This document shows, piece by piece, positions 17,378-25,541 of a stretch of DNA of 64,000 nucleotides (position 1 is the stretch's first letter; every line of letters starts with the position of its first letter). The position numbers and the translations under genes were made by a program. Source of the DNA: Prevotella sp. UBA4268 (GTDB lineage: Bacteria; Bacteroidota; Bacteroidia; Bacteroidales; Bacteroidaceae); the NCBI GenBank assembly GCA_002395135.1, contig DGWC01000055.1:1-64000 (forward strand), read 5' to 3'. Below the pieces are notes generated by a model. That model made no database searches. It saw only the letters and a program-made list of their open reading frames with translations, and was not told where the DNA came from.

Positions 17378-19251
17378 GAGTTGATGGTGTTTGTTGCTTT
17401 TCTGATTATCAAATTCTGCCCGTAGGCTGAAGATACGTTTTTTCTAAAGTCAATGTAATCTTTCAAAAGTTCCTTGTTAAAGTGTCCAGATTTCAGCAAA
17501 AGACGGTTAGTAACCGTGAGTTTGTTTCCTTCTACTGATGTCTTGCATGTAAAGATCCCGTAGACTTTGTCTAATATCAAGTCTTTGGGACGAGATTCAA
17601 TGACATATCCATCAGGAATTTCGATTTCAATCTGGTCTTCATCCACATGTCCTGTTTCGAAAAAGAGATCTTCCGAGCGATTACTGTCTATTCGCGGCGC
17701 GTTATAATTACCGTGAATGGGGCATAGAGGGATGAACATTCGCTGTGCGGTTATATTAGCATATTTCTGGCTGTTTGCCTGTACGTCAATTTTGATGGAA
17801 GAGCGGTTGCCGTTACGTACCTCTTCTATATTTATGTTTCTTGCATTTGCTTGCGGTGCATGCATAATGCTGGAAAGAACCTGTAGGCGTTTCTTGCTGT
17901 CCATGGTCAGCAAAGGGCGGCGATTCTCATATTGCAGGGCAAAGGCTTCTTGCGTGAATGTGATGTCTGCGCCTCCGTTTGCATCAAGACGAATCTTGAT
18001 ATTGCTGTTGAGAAGGTTATCTTCGTCAGGATGGCGAGGCAGTTTGCAGAGTTTCCCTCCGTATTCAGAAATCACGATGGCATCGTGTCCGGCAATGCCG
18101 TGATGTACGTAGCCAAGCGGAATCTGCGGGTTTGTGCATTCTATCCAGAGCGTGTCTTGGCCATCTGGAACTTGAAGAATGGCATGATTCATCTGCCCTA
18201 CACTGGCAAAGTTGGTAAGCAGACGAGTATTCTCTGTACTGATGGTTGTGAAGAAAGACGGGACGCCTACTTCTTCCAGCATGGCACGCATGTAGTTGGT
18301 AAGTCCTTTACAGTCGCCATACCCCCTTTTTGCCACGTCTGATGCCTGTGCAGGCTGCATGCCTCCAATGCCAAGGAGCACGGCGACATACCTTGTCGTG
18401 TTTCCTAACCGCTCGTAAACTTTTTGGATTTTGGCACGTTGATTGGCGAGGCCGTCGCATTCCCTGTGTAGTGCAGCCTTTACTTCTTCGGACAATTGCT
18501 GTCGATTTTTGCCTAATTCATATACCCACAGTCCATATTCCTGCCAGTTGGCCAGACAACCTGTCGTTCCAAAGTATTTGAAAAGGGTGGGAGCGAAGTA
18601 GGCGATGGGTATTCTTTCGCGCAGGGGTCTTGCATACGGTTCCTGCGGTAGAGGTTTCTGGTTTTCAATCTGCAATTGGTATCCTGTCTGCCCATTGTCG
18701 TTGTTCATTTCTTCAATAGCAGCATTGATGTTTTGCATGGCATACCTGATCTTGACTTCCTTAGGTGCATACAGTCTGTAGGAAGCCTTCTCGACTTCTA
18801 CGTCATAGTCAACAATTGGGCAGAAGGCTGGGAATTCGATAAGATTATCTCTGCATTCTATCGACCATTCATAGTTGATGGTGACAGGATAGGTTGGTGG
18901 ATCGTAGTCGAAGATTAGCAGATAGTCATCAATGGCAAGATATGGTGAGTATTCAGAACGTTGTAAGTCGTTCTGCTTCATCCTTTTCAGCACTTTTCCA
19001 TTAGCATCTGTTACGGTTCCTTTAAAACTGCTCAACTTGTTGTTTCTACTACATGTACATGAAAAAACGGCATGCTTTTCCCCTTTTTTATTGAGAATCG
19101 TGATTGTTTTTTTTATCTGCACGTCGGCTTGTGTCAAACTGCTGCAGTTCACATTGATGGAATAATCGTTCACAATCGCATTTGTCTGGGCCTTGCAGTA
19201 TGGCAATGCACAGACAAATAGCCAGAATAAGAGTGAAACGACCTTGTTCAT
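17374..19251 (-). CDS. Secreted DUF3857/transglutaminase-like protein with intact catalytic residues
   Basis: The protein has 625 residues, with a signal peptide ending about residue 21 (KAQ). A DUF3857-type beta domain spans about residues 30-210. A transglutaminase-like core follows, with Cys314 in RGYGDCKGL, His355 in QMNHAIL and Glu371 in WIECTNP where Asp is more usual. The C-terminal region of about 200 residues resembles DUF3858. These proteins are periplasmic or surface-facing, and their substrates are unknown in general. It overlaps both neighbours by 4 bases (ATGA), forming a tight operon with a paralogue upstream and a lipid kinase downstream. Confidence 0.85.
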   Translation of the reverse strand: MNKVVSLLFWLFVCALPYCKAQTNAIVNDYSINVNCSSLTQADVQIKKTITILNKKGEKHAVFSCTCSRNNKLSSFKGTVTDANGKVLKRMKQNDLQRSEYSPYLAIDDYLLIFDYDPPTYPVTINYEWSIECRDNLIEFPAFCPIVDYDVEVEKASYRLYAPKEVKIRYAMQNINAAIEEMNNDNGQTGYQLQIENQKPLPQEPYARPLRERIPIAYFAPTLFKYFGTTGCLANWQEYGLWVYELGKNRQQLSEEVKAALHRECDGLANQRAKIQKVYERLGNTTRYVAVLLGIGGMQPAQASDVAKRGYGDCKGLTNYMRAMLEEVGVPSFFTTISTENTRLLTNFASVGQMNHAILQVPDGQDTLWIECTNPQIPLGYVHHGIAGHDAIVISEYGGKLCKLPRHPDEDNLLNSNIKIRLDANGGADITFTQEAFALQYENRRPLLTMDSKKRLQVLSSIMHAPQANARNINIEEVRNGNRSSIKIDVQANSQKYANITAQRMFIPLCPIHGNYNAPRIDSNRSEDLFFETGHVDEDQIEIEIPDGYVIESRPKDLILDKVYGIFTCKTSVEGNKLTVTNRLLLKSGHFNKELLKDYIDFRKNVSSAYGQNLIIRKATNTINS

Positions 19252-21233
19252 GCTTTCGTTTTTTTGAGGGTTACCACATCTTTGCAGTGCTCGGTTACCA
19301 TGTCAAAGAACATTTTCAGTTCTTCATACTCATCACTGAGAAAGAGCACTTTTTCAATTTTATATCTATATGAGGTTTGTAGTTTTCCGCCATTTACAAC
19401 GGTGGCCATGCGGAACGACAATCCTTTTGTTTTAACGCTGATTGGTTTGGGCAATTCTTCTGGGGTGTATCCTTCGGGAATCTCAATTTGTACATTAATA
19501 TTTTCCGATTGTTTGTACGGAAATTCCACAGGAAGGTTGCGCGATGTTTCCTTGAACGGTGATTCATTGTGCGGAATGAATACCAGCGGATTCAGATAGA
19601 TAACGTCATCGGCTGTATTCTCTTGCTTGCTGAAAGTGAGATGTTCCTTGACTGAGGGGGAGAAAGCATGGCTTCCTTTCACTTTATAAGACGACACCTC
19701 CACACCATTACGCTCAGCAATTCTGTGCTTCATCTCTGTACTGTCTTTGCAAGAATGCAATTCTTTTCGAAAGGATGCGGCTGTCTCCTCGTAATATTGG
19801 CTGTCTCTGCAGCCTGTCAACAATCCGTCAACTCCCAGTTTTGCGACGATGGAAACTGCTTTTCTGCCATGGGCTACTTCTTGCAGGTCCACCCAAAAGC
19901 CATTTCCGTCTTTTGCTATGGCTCTTGCCTTGTTTACCAGAAGATTGGCTGGAAGTATGTTGAAATAGCCATTTTCAACAGAACCGTCAATGTAGACAGT
20001 TGTGGAATCTGTGTCCTTGATGCCAACAATCATCGTTGATAGATATTTCATGCTGGCATGCGACAAAGGGAGAATACCATTGGAGCGGTTGCGGAGTACA
20101 ATGGGATAACTCTCAATGCCGGCGTTGCGTAACATGCTGATAAGCATGAAGTTGATGTCTGCATTGCTTCCAGTGCCTTCTTTTAGCACCTTCGATGCCG
20201 GGTTTCCCCATAATCTGTAACTCCCATTCCATCTGACATGTTTTTTCAATAACTGATATATGTGGGCGGCACGTTCTTTCTTGTCAGGAATGCTGTTGAT
20301 GCCTGCTTGTTCTATTTCCTCTTTCAGCACAATGCTGTTCTTCATGCGGTCTCCAAAATCTTCGTCGTCAAGCAATATGCGCTCTATGTCTTCCCATTTG
20401 TTGGTATAGTTCTTATAGATCGCTCCAGGAATCTGGATGCCGCTTAGTTCAACTCTTACCTTATTACTATAATCAGTAACCGACCATACGAAATCGTCGT
20501 TTTTCAAGGCTGGAAGATGACGACCTATGAATGTGCGGTCTTCTGCCATCAGTTGAATACTGCCATCGCTCAGTGTGAGTGACATTGGGTGGCCGTCGGT
20601 TTTCTTCTCGAATGGTTCTGCTGATCCTGTCTCTTCAATATGGAACTTGAACCACTCAGGGGTAGAAAGGCAATACCTTGTAAAATAAACAGGTATGCTA
20701 CGCTGTGCGAACCAGTCGCGAATGTCATAATAATAGTCACTCTGAAGAGTGTATTCGTATTCGATCACGGAACCGACCTTTGCTTGTGGAACGCTGAATT
20801 TCAGGACTTTCTGCTGCTTGTCCAGTCGTTCTGTATTTACAGATTTCACATCCATCTTTGTCTTTACCACCTTTCCGTTCTCCATGTTATAAGCACTGGC
20901 TTTCAGACCTGTTATGGTTTCGCGCATGGAGTGGTTGTTCTCCTGGTCAATATAGTAGATGCTGACATCTGCTTCGTCTTTCCCTTCTGGCTTGAGTATT
21001 TTGATGCGTGTCTTGTATTCATAGAATATACGGAAATCTCCGTTAATAAAATCATATCTTACATCGGTCAGACTACACAGTACCACTGCGTTCGCTTCGT
21101 TGTCATCTGGGTATTCTGTCATTTTCATTTCCCAGTCTGCCGGTTTGCCAAACTTCAGATTCGCATCTCCAGTTTGGCCGTGTGCAAGCACGCAGCATAA
21201 TATGTTGATTAAAAAAACAATGGTTTTCTTCAT
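19248..21233 (-). CDS. Secreted DUF3857 protein with a degenerate transglutaminase core
   Basis: This 661-residue protein has a signal peptide (cleavage near AHG-QTG at residue 20) and the same architecture as the next gene: DUF3857 region at about 60-260, transglutaminase fold at about 310-420, then a beta-rich C-terminus. The segment aligned with the catalytic GDCK motif reads TGSNADIN (residues 354-361), so Asn357 stands where Cys should be. The His position falls in KYLSTMIVGI, without His; the Asp (YIDGS, residue 416) remains. It is therefore probably not an active transglutaminase and may bind a ligand or the paralogue. It is the first gene of the operon, with a promoter upstream. Confidence 0.83.
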   Translation of the reverse strand: MKKTIVFLINILCCVLAHGQTGDANLKFGKPADWEMKMTEYPDDNEANAVVLCSLTDVRYDFINGDFRIFYEYKTRIKILKPEGKDEADVSIYYIDQENNHSMRETITGLKASAYNMENGKVVKTKMDVKSVNTERLDKQQKVLKFSVPQAKVGSVIEYEYTLQSDYYYDIRDWFAQRSIPVYFTRYCLSTPEWFKFHIEETGSAEPFEKKTDGHPMSLTLSDGSIQLMAEDRTFIGRHLPALKNDDFVWSVTDYSNKVRVELSGIQIPGAIYKNYTNKWEDIERILLDDEDFGDRMKNSIVLKEEIEQAGINSIPDKKERAAHIYQLLKKHVRWNGSYRLWGNPASKVLKEGTGSNADINFMLISMLRNAGIESYPIVLRNRSNGILPLSHASMKYLSTMIVGIKDTDSTTVYIDGSVENGYFNILPANLLVNKARAIAKDGNGFWVDLQEVAHGRKAVSIVAKLGVDGLLTGCRDSQYYEETAASFRKELHSCKDSTEMKHRIAERNGVEVSSYKVKGSHAFSPSVKEHLTFSKQENTADDVIYLNPLVFIPHNESPFKETSRNLPVEFPYKQSENINVQIEIPEGYTPEELPKPISVKTKGLSFRMATVVNGGKLQTSYRYKIEKVLFLSDEYEELKMFFDMVTEHCKDVVTLKKTKA

Positions 21234-21257
21234 CGTTGTTGTATCATTTTAGAAATG

Positions 21258-21265
21258 CAAAGTTA
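21258..21265 (-). promoter_or_regulatory. -7 promoter element of the DUF3857/lipid kinase operon
   Basis: On the minus strand this reads TAACTTTG followed by CA, 24 bases before the first gene of the operon. Confidence 0.65.
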
Positions 21266-21359
21266 GTGAATTTTAGATAATAACGCGTATAAAACGTGGA
21301 AAAATGTACCTTAAATGCATTTTTCTTACTTTTTTGATATCAAATGAATATTTTTTTTG

Positions 21360-21367
21360 TATCTTTG
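21360..21367 (+). promoter_or_regulatory. -7 promoter element of serine palmitoyltransferase
   Basis: TATCTTTG followed by CACCC, 40 bases before the start codon. It faces away from the promoter of the DUF3857 operon about 100 bases away. Confidence 0.7.
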
Positions 21368-21407
21368 CACCCTAAATAATAAAAGTTGAACATACACCTA
21401 TATTATA

Positions 21408-22598
21408 ATGGGAGTTTTACAAGAAAGATACAAGCAATACCGTGAACCTCAAAGGTATATGGCATTAGGCGTGTATCCTTATTTTAGGGCTATTACTAGT
21501 AAGCAGGGTACTGAGGTTGAAATGGAAGGCCATAAGGTCTTGATGTTTGGTTCTAACGCCTATACGGGACTTACTGGGGATCAGCGTATTATCAACAAGG
21601 CAAAAGAAGCGCTTGACAAATATGGTTCGGGATGCGCAGGTAGTCGTTTTCTGAACGGGACGCTTGATTTGCATGTTCAGTTGGAAAAAGAAATTGCAGA
21701 GTATATTCATAAAGAAGATTGCCTTTGCTTTTCTACTGGTTTCTCTGTAAACCAAGGCGTGATTGCAATGGTGGTTGGAAAAGGAGACTATATCATTTGT
21801 GACGACCGCGACCATGCGAGTATCGTTGATGGGCGTCGCCTTTCTTTTGCCAAACAACTTCATTACAAGCACAACGACATGGAAGACTTGGAGCGTGTTC
21901 TGCAGAGTCTTCCTGAAGAAGGAGTTAAACTGATTGTCGTGGATGGCGTGTTCTCGATGGAAGGCGATTTGGCCAAACTTCCCGAAATTGTCAATTTGAA
22001 GCACAAGTATAGCAATGTGGCAGTCATGGTAGATGAAGCCCACGGCATTGGCGTGTTCGGAAAGCAGGGAAGGGGAGTGTGTGACCATTTCGGACTTACT
22101 GACGAGGTAGACCTGATTATGGGTACTTTCTCAAAGAGTCTTGCGAGCATTGGTGGTTTTATCGCATCCGATAAAGATACGATTAATTATTTGCGCCATG
22201 CTTGTCGCACATATATTTTCAGCGCCAGCAATACTCCTGCTGCCACAGCCGCTGCCATGGAAGCATTGCATATTATCCAGAACGAGCCGGAAAGAATTGA
22301 GAATCTGTGGAAAGTAACCAACTATGCGTTGCGCCGTTTCCGTGAAGAAGGGTTCGAAATCGGTGAAACCGAGAGTCCCATTATTCCGTTATATGTGCAC
22401 GATGTGGAAAAAACGTTCCTTGTAACGAAGTTGGCATTTGATGCAGGTGTGTTTATCAATCCGGTGATACCTCCAGCATGTGCGCCGCAGGATACGCTTG
22501 TGCGTTTCGCGCTGATGGCAACACATACCGAAGAACAAGTGGAAAGAGGTGTTCAGGCGTTGAAGAAGATTTTCAAAGAGCAAAATATCATAAAATAA
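21408..22598 (+). CDS. spt: Serine palmitoyltransferase (sphingolipid synthesis)
   Basis: This 396-residue PLP enzyme of the alpha-oxoamine synthase family condenses serine with an acyl-CoA to give 3-ketosphinganine, the first step of bacterial sphingolipid synthesis. PLP contacts are visible: Lys243 in GTFSKSLASIGG, Asp209 and His212 in VDEAHG, and stacking His136 in DRDHASIVDG. The N-terminal MFGSNAYTGLTGD and GSGCAGSRFLNGTLDLH stretches are as I recall them for the Bacteroides enzyme. The close relative 2-amino-3-ketobutyrate CoA ligase is the main alternative, but the N-terminal region favours SPT. The next genes are tRNAs. Confidence 0.88.
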   Translation: MGVLQERYKQYREPQRYMALGVYPYFRAITSKQGTEVEMEGHKVLMFGSNAYTGLTGDQRIINKAKEALDKYGSGCAGSRFLNGTLDLHVQLEKEIAEYIHKEDCLCFSTGFSVNQGVIAMVVGKGDYIICDDRDHASIVDGRRLSFAKQLHYKHNDMEDLERVLQSLPEEGVKLIVVDGVFSMEGDLAKLPEIVNLKHKYSNVAVMVDEAHGIGVFGKQGRGVCDHFGLTDEVDLIMGTFSKSLASIGGFIASDKDTINYLRHACRTYIFSASNTPAATAAAMEALHIIQNEPERIENLWKVTNYALRRFREEGFEIGETESPIIPLYVHDVEKTFLVTKLAFDAGVFINPVIPPACAPQDTLVRFALMATHTEEQVERGVQALKKIFKEQNIIK

Positions 22599-22633
22599 GT
22601 CTTTGAAAATTTGCACAACTCGAAAAAAGTAAT

Positions 22634-22641
22634 TACCTTTG
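22634..22641 (+). promoter_or_regulatory. -7 promoter element of tRNA-Pro
   Basis: TACCTTTG followed by CACCCGCATTT, with TTG (22611-22613) 20 bases upstream. The same extended sequence precedes panB and, with one change, tRNA-Lys. Confidence 0.75.
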
Positions 22642-22691
22642 CACCCGCATTTGAAAAAGAGTGCTAGAGAGCGTTCTGGAAATCAATGCAG

Positions 22692-22765
22692 CGGGGTGTA
22701 GCGCAGCCCGGTAGCGCACCTGGTTTGGGACCAGGGTGTCGCAGGTTCGAATCCTGTCACCCCGA
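22692..22765 (+). tRNA. tRNA-Pro(TGG)
   Basis: This 74-base cloverleaf has acceptor CGGGGTG/CACCCCG with discriminator A, anticodon stem CCTGG/CCAGG with loop TTTGGGA (anticodon TGG at 22726-22728), and a T loop TTCGAAT. No CCA is encoded. It reads CCN proline codons. Confidence 0.97.
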
Positions 22766-22845
22766 CTTCACCAAAAGGTGAGACATGCAAAAGGTTTTTA
22801 TTTGAAAAACATCCAGAAAAATTTGGTGGTTTCAAAAAAACATTG

Positions 22846-22853
22846 TACCTTTG
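22846..22853 (+). promoter_or_regulatory. -7 promoter element of tRNA-Lys
   Basis: TACCTTTG followed by CAACCGCATTT, with TTG (22823-22825) 20 bases upstream. tRNA-Lys therefore has its own promoter rather than depending on tRNA-Pro. Confidence 0.75.
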
Positions 22854-22891
22854 CAACCGCATTTCGGAAATAACCGGAAAATACCAAACAT

Positions 22892-22964
22892 GCGCTTGTA
22901 GCTCAGTTGGTAGAGCACCTGACTCTTAATCAGGGTGTCCAGGGTTCGAACCCCTGCAGGCGTA
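22892..22964 (+). tRNA. tRNA-Lys(CTT)
   Basis: This 73-base cloverleaf has acceptor GCGCTTG/CAGGCGT (with two G-U pairs), anticodon stem CCTGA/TCAGG with loop CTCTTAA (anticodon CTT at 22925-22927), T stem CAGGG/CCCTG and discriminator A. No CCA is encoded. It reads AAG. Confidence 0.95.
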
Positions 22965-22966
22965 CA

Positions 22967-23002
22967 AGAAAGAGAACAGTTCTTAGGAATTGTTCTCTTT
23001 CT
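22967..23002 (+). terminator. Terminator of the tRNA-Lys transcript
   Basis: AGAAAGAGAACA pairs perfectly with TGTTCTCTTTCT, and a T-rich tract follows. It starts two bases after the tRNA. Confidence 0.8.
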
Positions 23003-23184
23003 GTTTTATATCGTTTTAAGTCATATGTTATGTAAAAATGTGGGCATCCGTATTTGTTTCATGCCACTTCGATCATTGTGTCTCCATTGTAAAGATGATG
23101 TGTGCAGAACATAAATAATATGTTCTAACGATAGTGATTAATGCTTAAGGTGTGTTTTAAATCCTTTCGTTCACTCTATTTCTT

Positions 23185-23718
23185 TTAGTCTTCCTGTTTG
23201 TCGGCTGCTCGCAGGATGATGCTTGTGGCTCCGATAGTAAACAGGGTTCCGTCTTCTATTACCCTTCTCTCTCGGTCGCCAAGGATTACATTGTCAACGA
23301 AAGTGCCTGTGTTGCTCGGTCCGTCTCTGAGAATATATTTCAATTGCCCTTTTTTGTCATATGATACATTGATGACGCAGTGGGTGTTGTCAACACTGGG
23401 GTCTACGGTTTCAATCGGAGTGTTGATGGGATTTCCTTTTTGGTATCGCCCAATGGTGTTGTCGCCAAGGCGCAAAGGGATTACTTGTTTGTAGTGGAAT
23501 ACGTTTTCGATAACCACAATGGAACCATATCCATTTTCGTTTGCAAACTCGTCAGGGTTCTCTTCCTTTTGGCGGTTCTTCAGTTTAGTGGTGCCTATTC
23601 TCACTCCAAACTGTTTCCCACAAATCGGACATTGAAAGACCAGACTCTGTCCTTCTGAATACTTCTTTTCGTCAAAAGTGATATACTGGTCACACTTGGG
23701 ACATCTGACACGTTTCAT
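23185..23718 (-). CDS. Zinc-ribbon and FHA-domain protein
   Basis: The protein has 177 residues. An N-terminal zinc ribbon uses Cys6-x2-Cys9 and Cys30-x2-Cys33. A forkhead-associated domain spans about residues 85-175 with its phosphothreonine-binding features: IGRYQKG, SVDNTHCVI and GPSNTGTFVDN. FHA domains dock phosphothreonine peptides; no kinase lies nearby. No signal peptide or membrane helix is seen, so it should be cytosolic. It starts 25 bases after the stop of the HU-SPOR gene on the same strand, so the two are probably co-transcribed and may work together at the membrane or septum; that link is inference. Confidence 0.85.
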   Translation of the reverse strand: MKRVRCPKCDQYITFDEKKYSEGQSLVFQCPICGKQFGVRIGTTKLKNRQKEENPDEFANENGYGSIVVIENVFHYKQVIPLRLGDNTIGRYQKGNPINTPIETVDPSVDNTHCVINVSYDKKGQLKYILRDGPSNTGTFVDNVILGDRERRVIEDGTLFTIGATSIILRAADKQED

Positions 23719-23743
23719 AATCCGATTTCTCTTTTTGTTGTGA

Positions 23744-24829
23744 TTATCTGTTCTTCACTTCATATACCCATGCTTCCTGGAATGGTTCGTAGGCATGTAG
23801 TTTGTTTAATTCCCGATATGCCTCATCCTCGGATGCGTAACTTCCATAAATGACTTTTGCCCCGTTTTTTCTGCTTATAACTCGCGTGTTTTCAAAACCG
23901 TCCTTTTTGAGTTGTTCCGCATAGGCATTCGCATTTTTCATGGGAATGCAACTGGCAAGCACCAGAGCATAATAGTCATTAGCGGGTTCTGCCTCCGTTT
24001 GGTTCACTGACTCTTTGCTTTCTGTCTGTATGCCAGGTTGCAAACCAGCCTGAATCTTCTGTGGGGTTTCTGTAACCTCTTGAACTGGTGCGCTTTCCTT
24101 TTTCTCGAGTTTAATGTCAGAAGATGGTGAATTCTTCACTACCTCCTTGGGCATCATTTTATTGAATACGCCATGATTGAATTCACTCAGTGAAAAACTG
24201 CAACGGTTTCCGTGGTCGAGAGGAGTCGAGATAAAGAAGAATGCAAGAAGCAAAGCAGCGATGGTGGCCACATTTCTTAATGTGCTCACGCGTATAGTGA
24301 TGGTTCGCGGTGCCACATTTTCATCGTCAGTGTCTTCTTGTATGCCGACATTTGCTTTCAGATCTTCGGCCAAAGACAGCGTCTCTTTTTTGTGTTGAGC
24401 AGTCTCTGGTTCCAGTTTACTGATTTCAATGCTGTTCAGTCCGTAGAGCGATGGTGTCAATATGCCTGCTTCGCAAGGCTCAAATTCATAGTTGCCGTTA
24501 TCGTTCAGCGACAATGCTCCGATTCCATGCAGTTCATATGACCCTTCATTTTCGATGAGATGCTTCAGTTCGTCCACCTCTTTTTCAATACGTGACAAGG
24601 CATCAGGATAACTGATGTCATATGTTTCTACATACGACTGGGCAAGCAGTGAGTCGTTGATGCGTAGTTTTGGATTGAATCCTATGGTCCTCAATGGCGG
24701 CAAAAACAATTCGTCATTGCTGTCATAGTGGGCTTCTACATGATGTGCCACGAAACCGCCGAGTTCCGGAACCACCACGCAGTCATTGCCAAGCAGGAGT
24801 ATCTCTATGTGTCTGTCGAATTCAATCAC
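23744..24829 (-). CDS. HU-like (CCDC81-type) / transmembrane / SPOR-domain protein
   Basis: The protein has 361 residues. The N-terminal half (about 1-140) matches the bacterial HU-CCDC81 domains, opening with DRHIEILLLGNDCVVVPELGGFVAHH. A single transmembrane helix lies at about 185-201, followed by a Ser/Glu/Gln-rich linker. A SPOR domain at about 285-361 is expected to bind peptidoglycan lacking stem peptides at division sites. The HU-like part would be cytoplasmic and SPOR periplasmic. The start codon is GTG: the conserved N-terminus begins right there, and a -7 element ends 4 bases upstream, so the mRNA is probably leaderless. Confidence 0.88.
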   Translation of the reverse strand: MIEFDRHIEILLLGNDCVVVPELGGFVAHHVEAHYDSNDELFLPPLRTIGFNPKLRINDSLLAQSYVETYDISYPDALSRIEKEVDELKHLIENEGSYELHGIGALSLNDNGNYEFEPCEAGILTPSLYGLNSIEISKLEPETAQHKKETLSLAEDLKANVGIQEDTDDENVAPRTITIRVSTLRNVATIAALLLAFFFISTPLDHGNRCSFSLSEFNHGVFNKMMPKEVVKNSPSSDIKLEKKESAPVQEVTETPQKIQAGLQPGIQTESKESVNQTEAEPANDYYALVLASCIPMKNANAYAEQLKKDGFENTRVISRKNGAKVIYGSYASEDEAYRELNKLHAYEPFQEAWVYEVKNR

Positions 24830-24833
24830 GTTG

Positions 24834-24841
24834 CAAAATTA
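24834..24841 (-). promoter_or_regulatory. -7 promoter element of the HU-SPOR gene (leaderless)
   Basis: On the minus strand this reads TAATTTTG then CAAC and the GTG start. TTG lies 20 bases upstream (plus-strand CAA at 24862-24864). Transcription would begin at or next to the start codon. Confidence 0.75.
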
Positions 24842-24925
24842 CTTTATTTCTTCCGAAAAACCAAATAATAAACTTTATAAAAAGAAAAAATATCAAAAAT
24901 ATGCCGACAATAAAAATATTCTTTG

Positions 24926-24933
24926 TAATTTTG
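24926..24933 (+). promoter_or_regulatory. -7 promoter element of rfbC (probably leaderless)
   Basis: TAATTTTG, then CAGAC and the ATG of rfbC. No -33 TTG is visible, so the call is weaker than for the neighbouring promoter. Confidence 0.55.
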
Positions 24934-24938
24934 CAGAC

Positions 24939-25484
24939 ATGGAATATATGAAGACAGATCTTGAAGGAGTCTATATCCTGGAACCGAAGGTATTCGGGGA
25001 TTCACGTGGCTATTTCTTTGAGGCGTTCAAACAGAGCGAATTCGATAAGAATATCGGGCATGTGGACTTCATTCAGGACAATGAATCGAAATCATCCTAT
25101 GGTGTGCTGCGTGGTTTGCATTATCAGAAAGGAGAGTATTCGCAGGCAAAACTGGTCAGAGTGATACAAGGCCGCGTTCTTGATGTGGTTGTGGATATCC
25201 GCAGAAAGTCTTCCACGTTTGGTAAGCATCTGATGGTGGAACTGAGCGAGGACAATAAGCGTCAGTTGTTCATACCACGTGGCTTTGCCCATGGATTCTT
25301 GGTGCTGAGCGACACTGCCGTCTTCACCTATAAAGTAGACAATGTGTATGCTCCGCAGGCTGAGGCTTCCATTCGGTTTGATGATTCCGATATTGGCATT
25401 TCGTGGCCTATTGCTGCCAGTGAAATGCTGTTGAGTGAGAAAGACATGCATGCGTCTGCCTTCAAAGACGCCGAGATGTTCTGA
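24939..25484 (+). CDS. rfbC: dTDP-4-dehydrorhamnose 3,5-epimerase
   Basis: This 181-residue cupin-fold enzyme performs the third step of dTDP-L-rhamnose synthesis. Catalytic and structural motifs are visible: FGDSRGYFFEAFKQ, YGVLRGLHYQ (active-site His) and FIPRGFAHGFL. I chose the ATG beginning MEYMKTDLEGV because it aligns residue for residue with the E. coli RfbC opening as I recall it. The -7 element lies only 5 bases before it. The other rhamnose genes (rfbA, rfbB, rfbD) are not in this window, so rfbC stands apart from them. Confidence 0.94.
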   Translation: MEYMKTDLEGVYILEPKVFGDSRGYFFEAFKQSEFDKNIGHVDFIQDNESKSSYGVLRGLHYQKGEYSQAKLVRVIQGRVLDVVVDIRRKSSTFGKHLMVELSEDNKRQLFIPRGFAHGFLVLSDTAVFTYKVDNVYAPQAEASIRFDDSDIGISWPIAASEMLLSEKDMHASAFKDAEMF

Positions 25485-25541
25485 TTCCAATGGTGTCAGA
25501 CCGTTTCTGAAGTGCACTTCCAGAGTTTGTTATATTGAGAC

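Noticed and set aside
22692..22964. tRNA genes as an integration site for a mobile element
   Set aside because: No integrase, no duplicated tRNA 3' end and no foreign-looking cargo is found nearby.
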